Shown: positions 21,378 through 29,809, numbered from the stretch's first letter. The stretch is 30,653 bases of DNA from JBIQLO01 sp044464175 (GCA_044464175.1 JBIQLO010000017.1:1-30653); one strand, 5' to 3'. The notes: generated by a model from the sequence alone, not told the origin. Program-made: numbers and translations.

Positions 21378-22127
21378 CTACGTTCCGGAACGCCCCGGGT
21401 TCGACGCCCGCCACTGGTCCGCGAAGTGCGCCACCGCCGCATGCAGACGCGATTTGACCGTTCCCAGCGGGATGTCCAGAATCTCACTGATCTGTTTATA
21501 CGGAAACTGGTGAAAATAGGACAACAGGAGAATTTCCCGAAGGTGCTCCGGCATGTCCATCACCGTCTTCTGCACCCGCTCCTGCAACTCCCGCTTTTCC
21601 AGCGGCGCGCCCGGTGATTCAACTGCCGCCTGCATCAGGTCGATGAACTGCCCCGACCCCTCATCCCCGGGATTGATGGACGCCTGAAGCGGACTGGCCG
21701 GCCGGCGCGCCTGCGCCCGCATCAGGTCCCGCGCCTTGTTGGCCGCGATCGTGAACAGCCAGGGGCGGAACCGGCGCTGCAGGTCAAACATGTGCGCCGA
21801 CTGGTGCACCTGCAGGAACGTCTCCTGAAAAACATCCTCCGCCGTCGCCCGGTTGCCCAGAAACCGCACCAGAAAATGGAACAGCTCCCGCTGGTAGCGC
21901 TCCACCAACTGCAAAAATGCCCCGGCATCTCCCCGCCGGTAATCCGCCAGCAGTTGTTCATCCGCCCGCCCATCGTTCGCCTGGGGCGCGGAACGATAAT
22001 TCGACGGCGGCTCCGGATGGCTCTTGCCGTTGTTCATGTGCCGCTGCGCCCCCGGACGCTCACCGGAGCGCGCCCCCTTGCGCCCGCCGGCGCGATCGTG
22101 ATCCGGTTTGGATGAGGAAAGCTTCAT
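21378..22127 (-). CDS. ECF-type RNA polymerase sigma factor (SigE/RpoE family)
   Basis: A 249-residue sigma factor. About 55 N-terminal residues are polar and disordered-looking. Region 2 (about 58-140) is DEQLLADYRRGDAGAFLQLVERYQRELFHFLVRFLGNRATAEDVFQETFLQVHQ followed by FRPWLFTIAANKARDLMR. Region 4 (about 190-240) is MPEHLREILLLSYFHQFPYKQISEILDIPLGTVKSRLHAAVAHFAD. Region 3 is missing, as expected for ECF factors. GGAG lies about seven bases upstream of ATG 22127. It directs RNA polymerase to a regulon that cannot be named. It heads a minus-strand run with the small gene at 20924-21211 and is divergent from the RlmN fusion gene across 124 bp. Confidence 0.92.
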   Translation of the reverse strand: MKLSSSKPDHDRAGGRKGARSGERPGAQRHMNNGKSHPEPPSNYRSAPQANDGRADEQLLADYRRGDAGAFLQLVERYQRELFHFLVRFLGNRATAEDVFQETFLQVHQSAHMFDLQRRFRPWLFTIAANKARDLMRAQARRPASPLQASINPGDEGSGQFIDLMQAAVESPGAPLEKRELQERVQKTVMDMPEHLREILLLSYFHQFPYKQISEILDIPLGTVKSRLHAAVAHFADQWRASNPGRSGT

Positions 22128-22251
22128 ACCATCTCTCCACTTAGCTAACCGTCGCGGCCAATAGGGTCAACGCACAATTCCGCCCCCCCATCCCTGAAAC
22201 TTGCACGTTGGGCAAACCCAAGCCATGATGTCCGCGTACTAATTAAATCTT

Positions 22252-24225
22252 ATGCCCGCGCTCTCGACGAATCCTGCCCCTGTCTCTTTTTTTTCCCTGC
22301 TCCCGGGGCAGATGGATGAAGCCCTGCGCCAATGGGGTTGGCCTGCCTTTCGCGGAAAGCAGTTGCGGCACTGGGTTTACCGAAAAGGCATCACCGACCC
22401 GGACCAGATGACCAACTTCGCCCTGCCCGACCGCCAGCGGCTGCGGCAGGAGATGACTTTCCTTCGCGCCGACATCCTCCGGCATCAGGTCAGCGCCGAC
22501 GGCACCCGGAAACTCCTGCTCGGCTGGCCCGATGGCGCTCAGGCCGAAACCGTCATGATCCCCGACGGCAACCGCCGAACCGCCTGCGTCAGCTCCCAGG
22601 TAGGCTGCCCGGTCGGATGCAAGTTCTGCGCCAGCGGGCTCAACGGCGTCAAAGGCAGCCTCTCCCCCGACCAGATCGTTGAGCAGGTCTACGCCCTCAA
22701 TCAGCTCCTTCAGCCGGCCGATCAGCGCATCACCAACGTCGTCTTCATGGGCATGGGCGAGCCGATGGCCAATTACAACAACGTCCTCCAGGCTATCCGC
22801 ATCATGCACGACACCCAGTGCCTGAATCTGGGCGCCCGCCGGATCACCATCTCCACCGTCGGCGTCCCCATGCGCATCCGCCAGCTCGCCCAGGAAGAGC
22901 TGCCCCTGAATCTGGCCATCTCCCTGCATGCCCCCAACGAGCCCCTCCGCCGGCAGTTGATCCCCTGGGCCGAACACTTTGCCCTGGAGGACATCCTCCA
23001 GGCTGCCCGCGACTATTTCGACAAGACCGGCCGGGAAGTCACCCTCGAATACATCCTCCTCTCCGGCGTCAACGATCGCCCCGAGCAGGCCCGCGAGCTG
23101 GCCACCCTCTGCCACACCCTCCGGGCAAACGTGAACCTTATCCGCTACAACGAGGTCTCCTCCCTCCCCTTCCAGCGCCCCCGCAGCGATGATGTGGTCA
23201 CCTTCCAGGAAATCCTCCGCGCCTCCGGCGTCAACGCCCACGTCCGCAAGTCCCGCGGCCGCGACATCGACGCCGCCTGCGGCCAGCTGAAACGCAAAAC
23301 CGAGGAAGCGGCCGGCAAAGAAACTGCCGCCGCCACCCCTGCCCCCTCATCGCTTCGTCGCTCCGTCGCGCTGTCGCTTTCTCCCAAGGCCTTCACCCTC
23401 ATCGAGCTCCTGGTCGCCCTGGGCATCGTCCTGGTCCTGGCCGGCATCTTCGTCCCCTTCCTCTCGGCCACCCGCGAGCAGGCCAACCGCACCCATTGCG
23501 CCGACAATCTCCGTCGTCTGTGGGAATCCCTCTCCGCCTACGCCAACGATAACGGCAAGAACCTGCCCCGCGTGGTCTACGATGCCAAGGAGCGCCCCAA
23601 CGGCTACACCGCCTACACCGGGCCCGACACCGACCCCTTCGCCCCCGGTTCGGCCGTCCAGCCCAACGACGTCACCGCCTCCCTCTGGCTTCTGCTCAGC
23701 CGGCAGTACCTCAAGAGCCCCAAGTGGTTCGTCTGCCCCAGCAGCGGCGGCTATCCCGATCCGATGACCGACCCCCACGGCCAGCCCGTGTCGCGCCGTC
23801 AGCGCGGCAACTTTCGGTCCAAATGGAATTTGAGCTACGGCTATGCCGAGCCTTTCAGCAATGCGCCGGGATATGAGCTGAACACCGATAAGCTCCCCCC
23901 TGATTTCGCCCTCATGGCGGATCAGGGGCCCGGCGGCGATTATCCCACCCCCCCCGCCGACGCCCCACCGCTGGAACTGGCCACCGCCAATTCCACCAAC
24001 CACAACCGGTCCGGGCAAAACGTGCTCTACGCCGCCGGGTACGTCAAATATCAGAACACCCCCTACTGCGGCAACAAGAACGACAACATCTACACCGCCC
24101 TCTGGCCCGCGCCCCTGGAAAAGGGGCACAGCCCCACCCCCGACGGACCCGGCTACCGCAGCACCCAGAACGGTCCCTCCTACTTCGCCGACAGTTATCT
24201 GGTTCCCGCCGCCGACGGCAAATAA
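22252..24225 (+). CDS. RlmN 23S rRNA/tRNA methyltransferase fused in frame to a pseudopilin-like protein
   Basis: One uninterrupted 657-codon frame encodes two normally separate proteins. Residues 1-350 are a complete RlmN: radical-SAM cysteines C119, C123 and C126 (GCPVGCKFC), methyl-carrier cysteines C112 (CVSSQ) and C343 (DIDAACGQL), and family motifs NVVFMGMGEPMANYNNV and LNLAISLHAPNE. It methylates A2503 of 23S rRNA and A37 of some tRNAs. After a linker of about 28 residues (351-378), residues 379-657 are a type II secretion/pilin-like protein. It has the class III signal A380-FTLIELLVAL (E385 is the usual Glu+5), a hydrophobic helix and a secreted domain (CADNLRRLWESLSAYANDNGK). No ATG, GTG or TTG start lies just before the pilin segment; a CTG at 23371 is the only near one. 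No Shine-Dalgarno precedes ATG 22252. Confidence 0.85.
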   Translation: MPALSTNPAPVSFFSLLPGQMDEALRQWGWPAFRGKQLRHWVYRKGITDPDQMTNFALPDRQRLRQEMTFLRADILRHQVSADGTRKLLLGWPDGAQAETVMIPDGNRRTACVSSQVGCPVGCKFCASGLNGVKGSLSPDQIVEQVYALNQLLQPADQRITNVVFMGMGEPMANYNNVLQAIRIMHDTQCLNLGARRITISTVGVPMRIRQLAQEELPLNLAISLHAPNEPLRRQLIPWAEHFALEDILQAARDYFDKTGREVTLEYILLSGVNDRPEQARELATLCHTLRANVNLIRYNEVSSLPFQRPRSDDVVTFQEILRASGVNAHVRKSRGRDIDAACGQLKRKTEEAAGKETAAATPAPSSLRRSVALSLSPKAFTLIELLVALGIVLVLAGIFVPFLSATREQANRTHCADNLRRLWESLSAYANDNGKNLPRVVYDAKERPNGYTAYTGPDTDPFAPGSAVQPNDVTASLWLLLSRQYLKSPKWFVCPSSGGYPDPMTDPHGQPVSRRQRGNFRSKWNLSYGYAEPFSNAPGYELNTDKLPPDFALMADQGPGGDYPTPPADAPPLELATANSTNHNRSGQNVLYAAGYVKYQNTPYCGNKNDNIYTALWPAPLEKGHSPTPDGPGYRSTQNGPSYFADSYLVPAADGK

Positions 24226-24276
24226 ACACCCCGTCGCGTGGACATCTTTTCGCATTCGGAATAAAGTGAAACCATC

Positions 24277-24885
24277 ATGGACGTGTCTATGCATTCATCG
24301 GGGGAGATCGACGTGAACACCCCAAAACCGGCCGCCCCACACCCGGTTCAGGTGAAAAAAACCCTCAATGACCGCATTGAGGCATTCATCAGCAGTCTCT
24401 CCGTGCGCGACAACTTCTGGCACCGCATCTGCTCCCTCATCTGGCTCCCCTACGCCTTCTTCAGCGGCATCAAGATGAAGCAGGTGGACGCCACCACCTT
24501 CTCCGCCATCCTCCCCTTCCGCCGGTTCAACCGAAACTGGTACCGCGCCATGGCCGGCGGCGCCCTGCTGGGCAACTGCGAAATCGCCGGCGGCATGTAC
24601 GTCTTCGGCGTCTGCGGCGCTGACTACACCGTCGTCTGCAAGCACCTGGAATACGATTTCCTCCGCCCCTGCTTCGGCCCGGCCCTCTACCGCATGACCC
24701 CCCGCGAAAACCTCAAGGCCCTCATCGCCACCCACAAGGAGTTCAACGTCACCCTGGATCTGGAGATCCTCCAGCACGGCTTCCGCCCCGGCGAACGCGA
24801 CCGCCGCGTCGGCCGCTCCGTCGCCACCTTCCACGTCACCCCCAAGGTGCACCACAAAACCAAAAAACTGCGGAAGCAGGGATAG
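24277..24885 (+). CDS. Hotdog-fold protein (DUF4442/PaaI thioesterase-like)
   Basis: A 202-residue cytoplasmic protein. The core (about 55-190) has the hotdog pattern: IKMKQVDATTFSAILPFRRFNRNWYRAMAGGALLGNCEIAGGMYVF, with the central helix AGGALLGNCEIAGG, then YTVVCKHLEYDFLRPCFGPALYRM and RRVGRSVATFHVTPKVHHKTKKL. This matches DUF4442 and distant acyl-CoA thioesterases; no substrate can be named. The start is uncertain. ATG 24277 has a weak ribosome site. GTG 24313 is preceded by GGGGGAG at six bases and may be the true start, giving 190 residues beginning MNTPKPAAP. It is six bases upstream of the membrane protein gene, so the two are likely co-transcribed. Confidence 0.72.
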   Translation: MDVSMHSSGEIDVNTPKPAAPHPVQVKKTLNDRIEAFISSLSVRDNFWHRICSLIWLPYAFFSGIKMKQVDATTFSAILPFRRFNRNWYRAMAGGALLGNCEIAGGMYVFGVCGADYTVVCKHLEYDFLRPCFGPALYRMTPRENLKALIATHKEFNVTLDLEILQHGFRPGERDRRVGRSVATFHVTPKVHHKTKKLRKQG

Positions 24886-24891
24886 CGCTTC

Positions 24892-26115
24892 ATGGAAATC
24901 GGGAAAGGGAAAATGGAAAATGTGAATCCGGCTTCACGGGTTCCATTTTCCGTTTTCCATCTTCCCTTTGCCCTCTTTCTGGCCATCTCCTGGACCTGGT
25001 GTATCGGCATGTTCCTCCCGGTGCTGCTGGTGCGCGACCTGGGCTTCTGGGGCTGGGTCGTCTTCGCCCTGCCCAACATCCTCGGCGCCGCCGCCATGGG
25101 GTGGGTCCTGCCCACGCTCGACGCCAGCCGCCGCCTGGTTCAACACCACCGTGAGGCGTGCGTCTGGTTCTCCATCATCACCATCGCCTTCCATGTCTTC
25201 TTCGTGGGCTGGATGATCCAGCAACTGATCGGCCCCGCCGCCGTCGCCCTGGCCGCTCTGGTCGCCGCCCTGACCTGGGCCCTCAGCCTCTGGCGAACCG
25301 ATGGCGACCGCTGGGGCGCGGCCGTCATCTTCCTGATCTCCTGCATCCTCGCCCTGGTGCTGCTGGTCCAGGGTCGGCTCTCCCTCCCCTCCCCCGCCCG
25401 CCTCCCCCCCGGCGCCGCGGTCGGATTGGCCGCCCTGATCCCGGTCTGCTGCCTCGGATTCTTCCTCTGCCCCTACCTCGACCTCACCTTCCATCGCGCC
25501 CGCCAGCAAACCTCCCCCGTCGGCGGGCGATGGGCCTTTGGGCTGGGATTCGGCCTCTTTTTCCTGCTCATGATCCTCTTTACCCTCGGCTATGCCCTCC
25601 CGCTGGCGGCCGGGATAACCGGCCTCCTGGCCCTGGGCGTCGGCCTCCACATGGCCATCCAGAGCGGCTTCACCATTGCCGTCCACCTCCGCGAAATCCT
25701 TGAGCCTCCCACGCGCCAGCCCCACCAGCTGGGAGCCCTGGCCCTCGCCATCCTCGCCGCCGCCCTCCTGGCTGGCCTCACCCGCACCGGCAATGGCGCC
25801 TGGTTCGGCTTAGGAAGGCCCGAAGTCATCTACCGCGCCTTCATGGGCTTTTACGGCCTGGTCTTCCCCGCCTATGTCTGGATTTGCATGCGCGCTGCTC
25901 CGCAGGAACCCGGCCCCATGCACCGCCGCCATCTGGCCTTCCTCCTCGCCGTGCTGCTGGCCTGCCCCCTCTTCGCCCTGGGCTTCCTGGGCCGACAGTG
26001 GCTCTGGCTCTTCCCCGGCGTGGCCATCGTCCTGGCCGCCCCCTATGCGCCGGGTCTCCGCCCCACCCCCCAGCCCTCCACTGCCCCGAGCGTCCGCGAG
26101 CCATCGTCAAATTGA
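24892..26115 (+). CDS. Integral membrane protein, about 12 helices, unknown function
   Basis: A 407-residue, strongly hydrophobic protein with about 12 predicted membrane helices (for example ALFLAISWTWCIGMFLPVLLV, ACVWFSIITIAFHVFFVGWM, AAVGLAALIPVCCLGFFLCPYLDLTF, HLAFLLAVLLACPLFALGFLG). The PYLDLTFH segment near residue 200 and a Trp/Gly-rich first helix are the most distinctive features. The overall form recalls transporters of the LeuT/SSS type, but I see no defining motif. The first 27 codons overlap a long inverted repeat (24901-24972), so the N-terminus (MEIGKGKMENVNPASRVPFSVF) probably comes from an inserted repeat. It follows the hotdog gene by six bases. The C-terminal 20 residues are Pro/Ser-rich. 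Confidence 0.7.
   Translation: MEIGKGKMENVNPASRVPFSVFHLPFALFLAISWTWCIGMFLPVLLVRDLGFWGWVVFALPNILGAAAMGWVLPTLDASRRLVQHHREACVWFSIITIAFHVFFVGWMIQQLIGPAAVALAALVAALTWALSLWRTDGDRWGAAVIFLISCILALVLLVQGRLSLPSPARLPPGAAVGLAALIPVCCLGFFLCPYLDLTFHRARQQTSPVGGRWAFGLGFGLFFLLMILFTLGYALPLAAGITGLLALGVGLHMAIQSGFTIAVHLREILEPPTRQPHQLGALALAILAAALLAGLTRTGNGAWFGLGRPEVIYRAFMGFYGLVFPAYVWICMRAAPQEPGPMHRRHLAFLLAVLLACPLFALGFLGRQWLWLFPGVAIVLAAPYAPGLRPTPQPSTAPSVREPSSN
24901..24972. repeat. Long imperfect inverted repeat (GGGAAA...TTTCCC type)
   Basis: The left arm at 24901-24920 and the right arm at 24953-24972 are complementary at 18 of 20 positions; both are G/A-rich on one strand (GGGAAAGGGAAAATGG type). The 32-base interior holds a further GTGAA/TTCAC stem (24922-24926, 24933-24937) and one more TTTTCC unit. 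Base composition differs sharply from the surrounding GC-rich coding DNA. It looks like a small mobile or REP-type palindromic element inside the start of a gene. Confidence 0.65.
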
Positions 26116-26158
26116 TCCCACTCTGTAGAATGGCCCCTGACGTCTCCTCGCCGGACGG

Positions 26159-27322
26159 ATGAACACAGCCATGGAACTGGACCGACATCCCCTCTTCGAG
26201 CCCTGGACCGATCCCGAGTCGGGTGTGAAAAGCTATCTTCTGGCCAACCCCGACGGGCAGGCGCAAGTCGTCCCCTACTTCTGCAACGCCGCCTTCAGCC
26301 GCGACCAGCGCTTCCTGCACGGATATGTGCGCTGTGGACCGACGCGCCCGGAGGCGCTGGACGGGCGGGGATTGAACAAAGCCTCCTCCGCCCCGTCGCG
26401 GCTGATCCTGGCCGACCTGGAAAAGGGAACCTGCCGCCGCTCGGAAAAGGAGGTGAACTATCCCTCGGCCGTGATCGACGACGACCGCAACCTGATCTTC
26501 TTTGCGCGCGAGGACTCGCTCTACTCGCTCGATTGGGAAGGCCGGCAGGAGCGGCGCTGGTTTACCCTCCCCGAATCAATCACCGCCCAGGGCCCGCGTC
26601 GGGGCTTCTGCACCCACCTGACCCTCAGCGCCGATCGGCGGCGGCTGGGACTGGACGGCCGCTACGGCATGACAACCTTCGTCGGGTTCTTCGACCTGGA
26701 GCAGATGGCGTTCGAGGTGGTCTGCCAGACGCGCTACGCCAATTACAACCACGCCCAGTATTCGCCGACCGACCCCCACCTCCTCTTTTTCGCCCACGAC
26801 TGGTGGCTCCATCCCCAGGCCGATGAGTACGTGGGAATCGACCAGCGGATGTGGACCGTGCGAACCGACGATGGCCTCCCGCCCCGCCCCCTGCCGCCGC
26901 CGCGCGACTACAGCGGCGCGCACCCCACCCACGAATGGTGGGCCCCCAGGGGGGATGCCCTCTATTACATCCTTGCCGGCCAGGGAATCGCCCGGGCGGA
27001 TTTAAACACCCGCCAGAGTGAGTTCATCTGGCGCGGTGAAAATACCTGCCACGCCCAGTGCGATGCGGCCGAGCGATTTTTCGTCGCAGACCGGCACACC
27101 TACCAGCAGCGGCCCCGCACCCTCACCCTGATCGACACCCTCAGCGGCCACACCCGCACCATCGCCTCGGCCCTTCCCCGCCCGCCCCAGGCCTTCCACC
27201 GCTATCACCACCCCGACCCCCACCCGCAGTTCAGCCCGCGCGGCGACTGGATTGCCTACGCCGGCACCCAGCGCGGCGTCTGCGACATCTGCCTCAGCGC
27301 GATGCCCGATCATCCCTGGTAA
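26159..27322 (+). CDS. Oligogalacturonate lyase-like beta-propeller (PL22-like)
   Basis: A 387-residue protein without a signal peptide, read as a seven-bladed propeller of the PL22/oligogalacturonate lyase type. Repeated blade strands include RLILADLEKGTCRR, NLIFFAREDSLYSLDWEG, HLTLSADRRRLGLDG and ALYYILAGQGIARADLNTR. Family-type histidine sites are HAQYSPTDPHLLFFAHDWW (H198, H213), THEWWAPRGD (H258) and HHPDPHPQFSPRGDW (H351, H355), which resemble the metal-binding H-x-H-x-FSPD region. The enzyme would cleave short pectin-derived oligogalacturonates by beta-elimination in the cytoplasm. The metal ligand set is not identical to well-known members, so activity on another uronic acid is possible. 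It stands alone between the membrane protein and the NhaA fusion. Confidence 0.75.
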   Translation: MNTAMELDRHPLFEPWTDPESGVKSYLLANPDGQAQVVPYFCNAAFSRDQRFLHGYVRCGPTRPEALDGRGLNKASSAPSRLILADLEKGTCRRSEKEVNYPSAVIDDDRNLIFFAREDSLYSLDWEGRQERRWFTLPESITAQGPRRGFCTHLTLSADRRRLGLDGRYGMTTFVGFFDLEQMAFEVVCQTRYANYNHAQYSPTDPHLLFFAHDWWLHPQADEYVGIDQRMWTVRTDDGLPPRPLPPPRDYSGAHPTHEWWAPRGDALYYILAGQGIARADLNTRQSEFIWRGENTCHAQCDAAERFFVADRHTYQQRPRTLTLIDTLSGHTRTIASALPRPPQAFHRYHHPDPHPQFSPRGDWIAYAGTQRGVCDICLSAMPDHPW

Positions 27323-27389
27323 GCGCCGCACCCGCCCGACGATTCTCCCCGATTGGACAACAGCCGCCGTCTTTGGCACGGTACCCCCC

Positions 27390-29237
27390 ATGCACGCAGT
27401 ATCGGAATCACTCGCCCCCTCCGTTGACCTGGCGCGGGACCACGTCTTGGGCCCGCCGGATGCCGAGATGACGCTGGTCGAATACGGCAGTTACGCCTGC
27501 CCTCAGTGTCATGAGGTCCACGACATCATCAAAGCGCTGCGCAACCGCTTCGGTGACCGCATGCGATACGTCTTCCGCCACCTCCCCGTCGCCGGCAGCG
27601 AGGACGCCGTCCGAGCGGCCGAACTGGCCGAATATGCGGCCAAAACCACCGGACGCTTCTGGGAAGTCCACGCGGCGCTGATGGAACGCGGCCCCGTATT
27701 CGCCGACGGCGATTTCGGACGCATCGCCCGGCAATTCGGCCTGCCCCGCGATGCCAGCCACGAGGCCGCCTTCGCCGCTGCGCAGGAACGCGTACGCGAG
27801 GATGTCGAATCCGCCCAGCGCGGCGGCCTGCACGTGACGCCCACCTTCTTCATCAACGGCCGCCGCTATGCCGGCACCTGGGATGAAAGCTCCCTGGCCG
27901 ATGCGATGCTCGGCTCGCTGGGGCATCGGGTTCAGTCAGCCGCCTTCGACTTCGTCCGCTGGGGCCCGGCCTCGGGACTGCTGCTTGCCTTGGCGACGCT
28001 GCTGGCCGTGGCGCTGAGCAACTCGCCGCTGGGGCCGGCCTTCGCCGGCTTCTGGGAAATGCCGGCCGGATTTCACTGGGGCTCCTCCACCCTGGTGCTG
28101 TCGCTGCTCGATTGGGTAAACCACGGGCTGTTGACCATCTTCTTCATCGTTGTCGGACTGGAGATCAAGCGGGAATTCACCGTCGGCCATCTGTCCACCC
28201 TCCGCTCGGGGCTGCTGCCGGTAATCGCGGCGCTGGGCGGCATCACACTGCCGGCGGTGATCTATGCGATCATCGCCCCGCCGCCCCTGCGGCATGGCTG
28301 GGGCATCCCCATCGGCACCGACACCGCCTTCGCCGTCGCCCTGATCGTGCTGCTGGGCGCCCGCGTCCCCGTCGAGCTCCGCGTTTTCCTGACCGCCGCG
28401 GTCATCATCGACGACATCGTGGCGATCCTCGTCATCGCCCTCTTCTATACCGGCAGCATCGACCTGAGCTTTCTTCTGGCCTCAGGCGTGGTGACCGCGC
28501 TACTCGTCGCCCTCAACCGTGCCGGCGTCTACCGCACGCTCCCCTACGCCGTGCTGGGCCTTGCCCTCTGGTTCTTCCTCCACGGGGCCGGGCTGCACGC
28601 CACGCTGGCGGGCGTCCTCCTGGCAATCCTCATGCCCACCCGGCCCCCCGCCAATCTCGGGGCGCTCCTGGCACAGGCGGCGACGGTGATTCGCCTGGAG
28701 GACCGGCACGCCGACGAGGCCATGCGAACCGGCCCCTCCGAACCGGCCATGCGAATGCTCGACGCCATTCATGACCGCCTCGAGTCGCCCGCCGATCGGC
28801 TGCTGCGCTCGGTGGAGCCCTGGTCGAGCTACTTCGTGCTGCCGATCTTCGCCCTGGCCAACGCGGGGGTCGTCCTCTCCCTGGGCGTCTTCGGGGGCCA
28901 CGGACGGCTGATGCTGGCCATCATCCTGGGGCTGGTCGTCGGAAAGCCGGTCGGGATGGTGGTCGCGGCGCGCCTGGCGACGCTCACCGGCATGGCGGCC
29001 AAGCCGGATGCCTATACCTGGCGCCAGTTGTGCGGCGCCGGCGCTTTGGGCGGCATCGGCTTCACCATGTCCCTCTTCATCGCCGGCGCTGCCTTTCCCA
29101 ATGCGGCCGACTTCGCCGCCGCCAAAATCGCCATCTTTCTCGCGTCCCTGACCGCCGCCTCCCTCGGCGTGATGATCCTGTGGCGGCGCGATCGTCCTGG
29201 CTCTCCTCTGAACGTAGGTGACTCCCAAAATATGTGA
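27390..29237 (+). CDS. DsbA-like thioredoxin domain fused to NhaA Na+/H+ antiporter
   Basis: A 615-residue fusion. Residues 12-178 form a DsbA/thioredoxin-4 domain with the redox motif C37-P-Q-C40 (EYGSYACPQCHEVH) and cis-Pro151 in VTPTFFINGRRYAGTW. Residues 184-610 are a full NhaA antiporter of about 12 helices: FFIVVGLEIKREF, GIPIGTDTAFAVALIVLLG (D311), VIIDDIVAILVIALFYT with the ion-binding D341-D342, and GFTMSLFIAGAAF. NhaA exchanges two protons for one Na+ and controls pH and salt tolerance. There is no signal peptide, and the NhaA N-terminus is cytoplasmic in E. coli, so the thioredoxin domain probably faces the cytoplasm. ATG 27390 is used; the upstream in-frame part to 27252 overlaps the previous gene. 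Confidence 0.92.
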   Translation: MHAVSESLAPSVDLARDHVLGPPDAEMTLVEYGSYACPQCHEVHDIIKALRNRFGDRMRYVFRHLPVAGSEDAVRAAELAEYAAKTTGRFWEVHAALMERGPVFADGDFGRIARQFGLPRDASHEAAFAAAQERVREDVESAQRGGLHVTPTFFINGRRYAGTWDESSLADAMLGSLGHRVQSAAFDFVRWGPASGLLLALATLLAVALSNSPLGPAFAGFWEMPAGFHWGSSTLVLSLLDWVNHGLLTIFFIVVGLEIKREFTVGHLSTLRSGLLPVIAALGGITLPAVIYAIIAPPPLRHGWGIPIGTDTAFAVALIVLLGARVPVELRVFLTAAVIIDDIVAILVIALFYTGSIDLSFLLASGVVTALLVALNRAGVYRTLPYAVLGLALWFFLHGAGLHATLAGVLLAILMPTRPPANLGALLAQAATVIRLEDRHADEAMRTGPSEPAMRMLDAIHDRLESPADRLLRSVEPWSSYFVLPIFALANAGVVLSLGVFGGHGRLMLAIILGLVVGKPVGMVVAARLATLTGMAAKPDAYTWRQLCGAGALGGIGFTMSLFIAGAAFPNAADFAAAKIAIFLASLTAASLGVMILWRRDRPGSPLNVGDSQNM

Positions 29238-29241
29238 TAAA

Positions 29242-29499
29242 ATGAGCGACATGAGCCAGTCCCTCTTAAAAACCGCCCTCAAGCTGAGCAGGGCCGAGCG
29301 CATCCTCCTGGCCGAGCAGCTATGGGACAGCATCGCCGATGAGGGGGAGGCCGTGCCCCAACTGACGGACGCCCAGGCCGCCGAACTGGACCGGCGGCTG
29401 CAACGGCTGAAACAAACCGGACCCTTGGGCTCGGACTGGCAAACCGTGAAAAAGCGCATTATCAACCGCCACGGCCAAACCGCTGATCATCGAGCCTGA
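29242..29499 (+). CDS. Type II antitoxin (addiction-module component, TIGR02574-like)
   Basis: An 85-residue antitoxin. The N-terminal helix pair (LLKTALKLSRAERILLAEQLWDSIADEGEAVP, residues 8-39) and the segment LTDAQAAELDRRLQRLKQTGPLGSDWQTVKKRI match the short antitoxins annotated as putative addiction module component, partners of RelE/ParE toxins. The C-terminal half (40-85) would wrap the toxin. ATG 29242 follows the NhaA stop by four bases, so the pair may be read through from the NhaA transcript. ATG 29251 is an alternative. Its 3' end overlaps the likely toxin coding sequence. Confidence 0.82.
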   Translation: MSDMSQSLLKTALKLSRAERILLAEQLWDSIADEGEAVPQLTDAQAAELDRRLQRLKQTGPLGSDWQTVKKRIINRHGQTADHRA

Positions 29500-29809
29500 A
29501 GCCGAAGCGGATTTGGCCCAAGCCCATGCTTGGTACGAGCAGCAAAGGCCGGGATTGGGCGCTGATCTGCTGCTCTGTGTCGAGGCCGCGTTTCAATCCA
29601 TTGCGCATCGCCCACGTTCATTTCCCCGAATTGCTCCCACGGCCCGGCGGGCGCTCGTCCGGCGCTTTCCATATCTGGTTCTATACAAGGAAGGACCACT
29701 CGCCATCCACGTGGTCGGCATTTTCCACGCGAGCCGCGATCCTCAAAGGTGGGCGAGCGAATTTGATCTTTTCCGCTTGTACGTGAACCCTGGCCCACCG
29801 CAGTCGTAG
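29471..29809 (+). CDS. RelE/ParE-family toxin, start codon ACG or lost
   Basis: The frame reads AKPLIIEPEAEADLAQAHAWYEQQRPG, then LLLCVEAAFQSIAHRP, RRALVRRFPYLVLYKEG and VVGIFHASRDPQRW. This is the standard ParE/RelE toxin fold of about 100 residues. No ATG, GTG or TTG lies before the first strand (LIIEP). The frame is open only back to a TGA at 29447-29449. An ACG at 29471 sits exactly where an ATG would be expected (ACG-GCC-AAA-CCG), and a TTG at 29513 would delete the first strand. I annotate from the ACG. The gene is either started weakly or silent. It overlaps the antitoxin by 29 bases, as coupled pairs often do. The last 15 residues extend beyond the usual domain. Confidence 0.7.
   Translation, partial: TAKPLIIEPEAEADLAQAHAWYEQQRPGLGADLLLCVEAAFQSIAHRPRSFPRIAPTARRALVRRFPYLVLYKEGPLAIHVVGIFHASRDPQRWASEFDLFRLYVNPGPPQS

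Noticed and set aside
22243..23241. 332-codon minus-strand frame opposite rlmN
   Set aside because: Shadow of the clearly coding RlmN frame; low-complexity acidic/Gly-rich translation.
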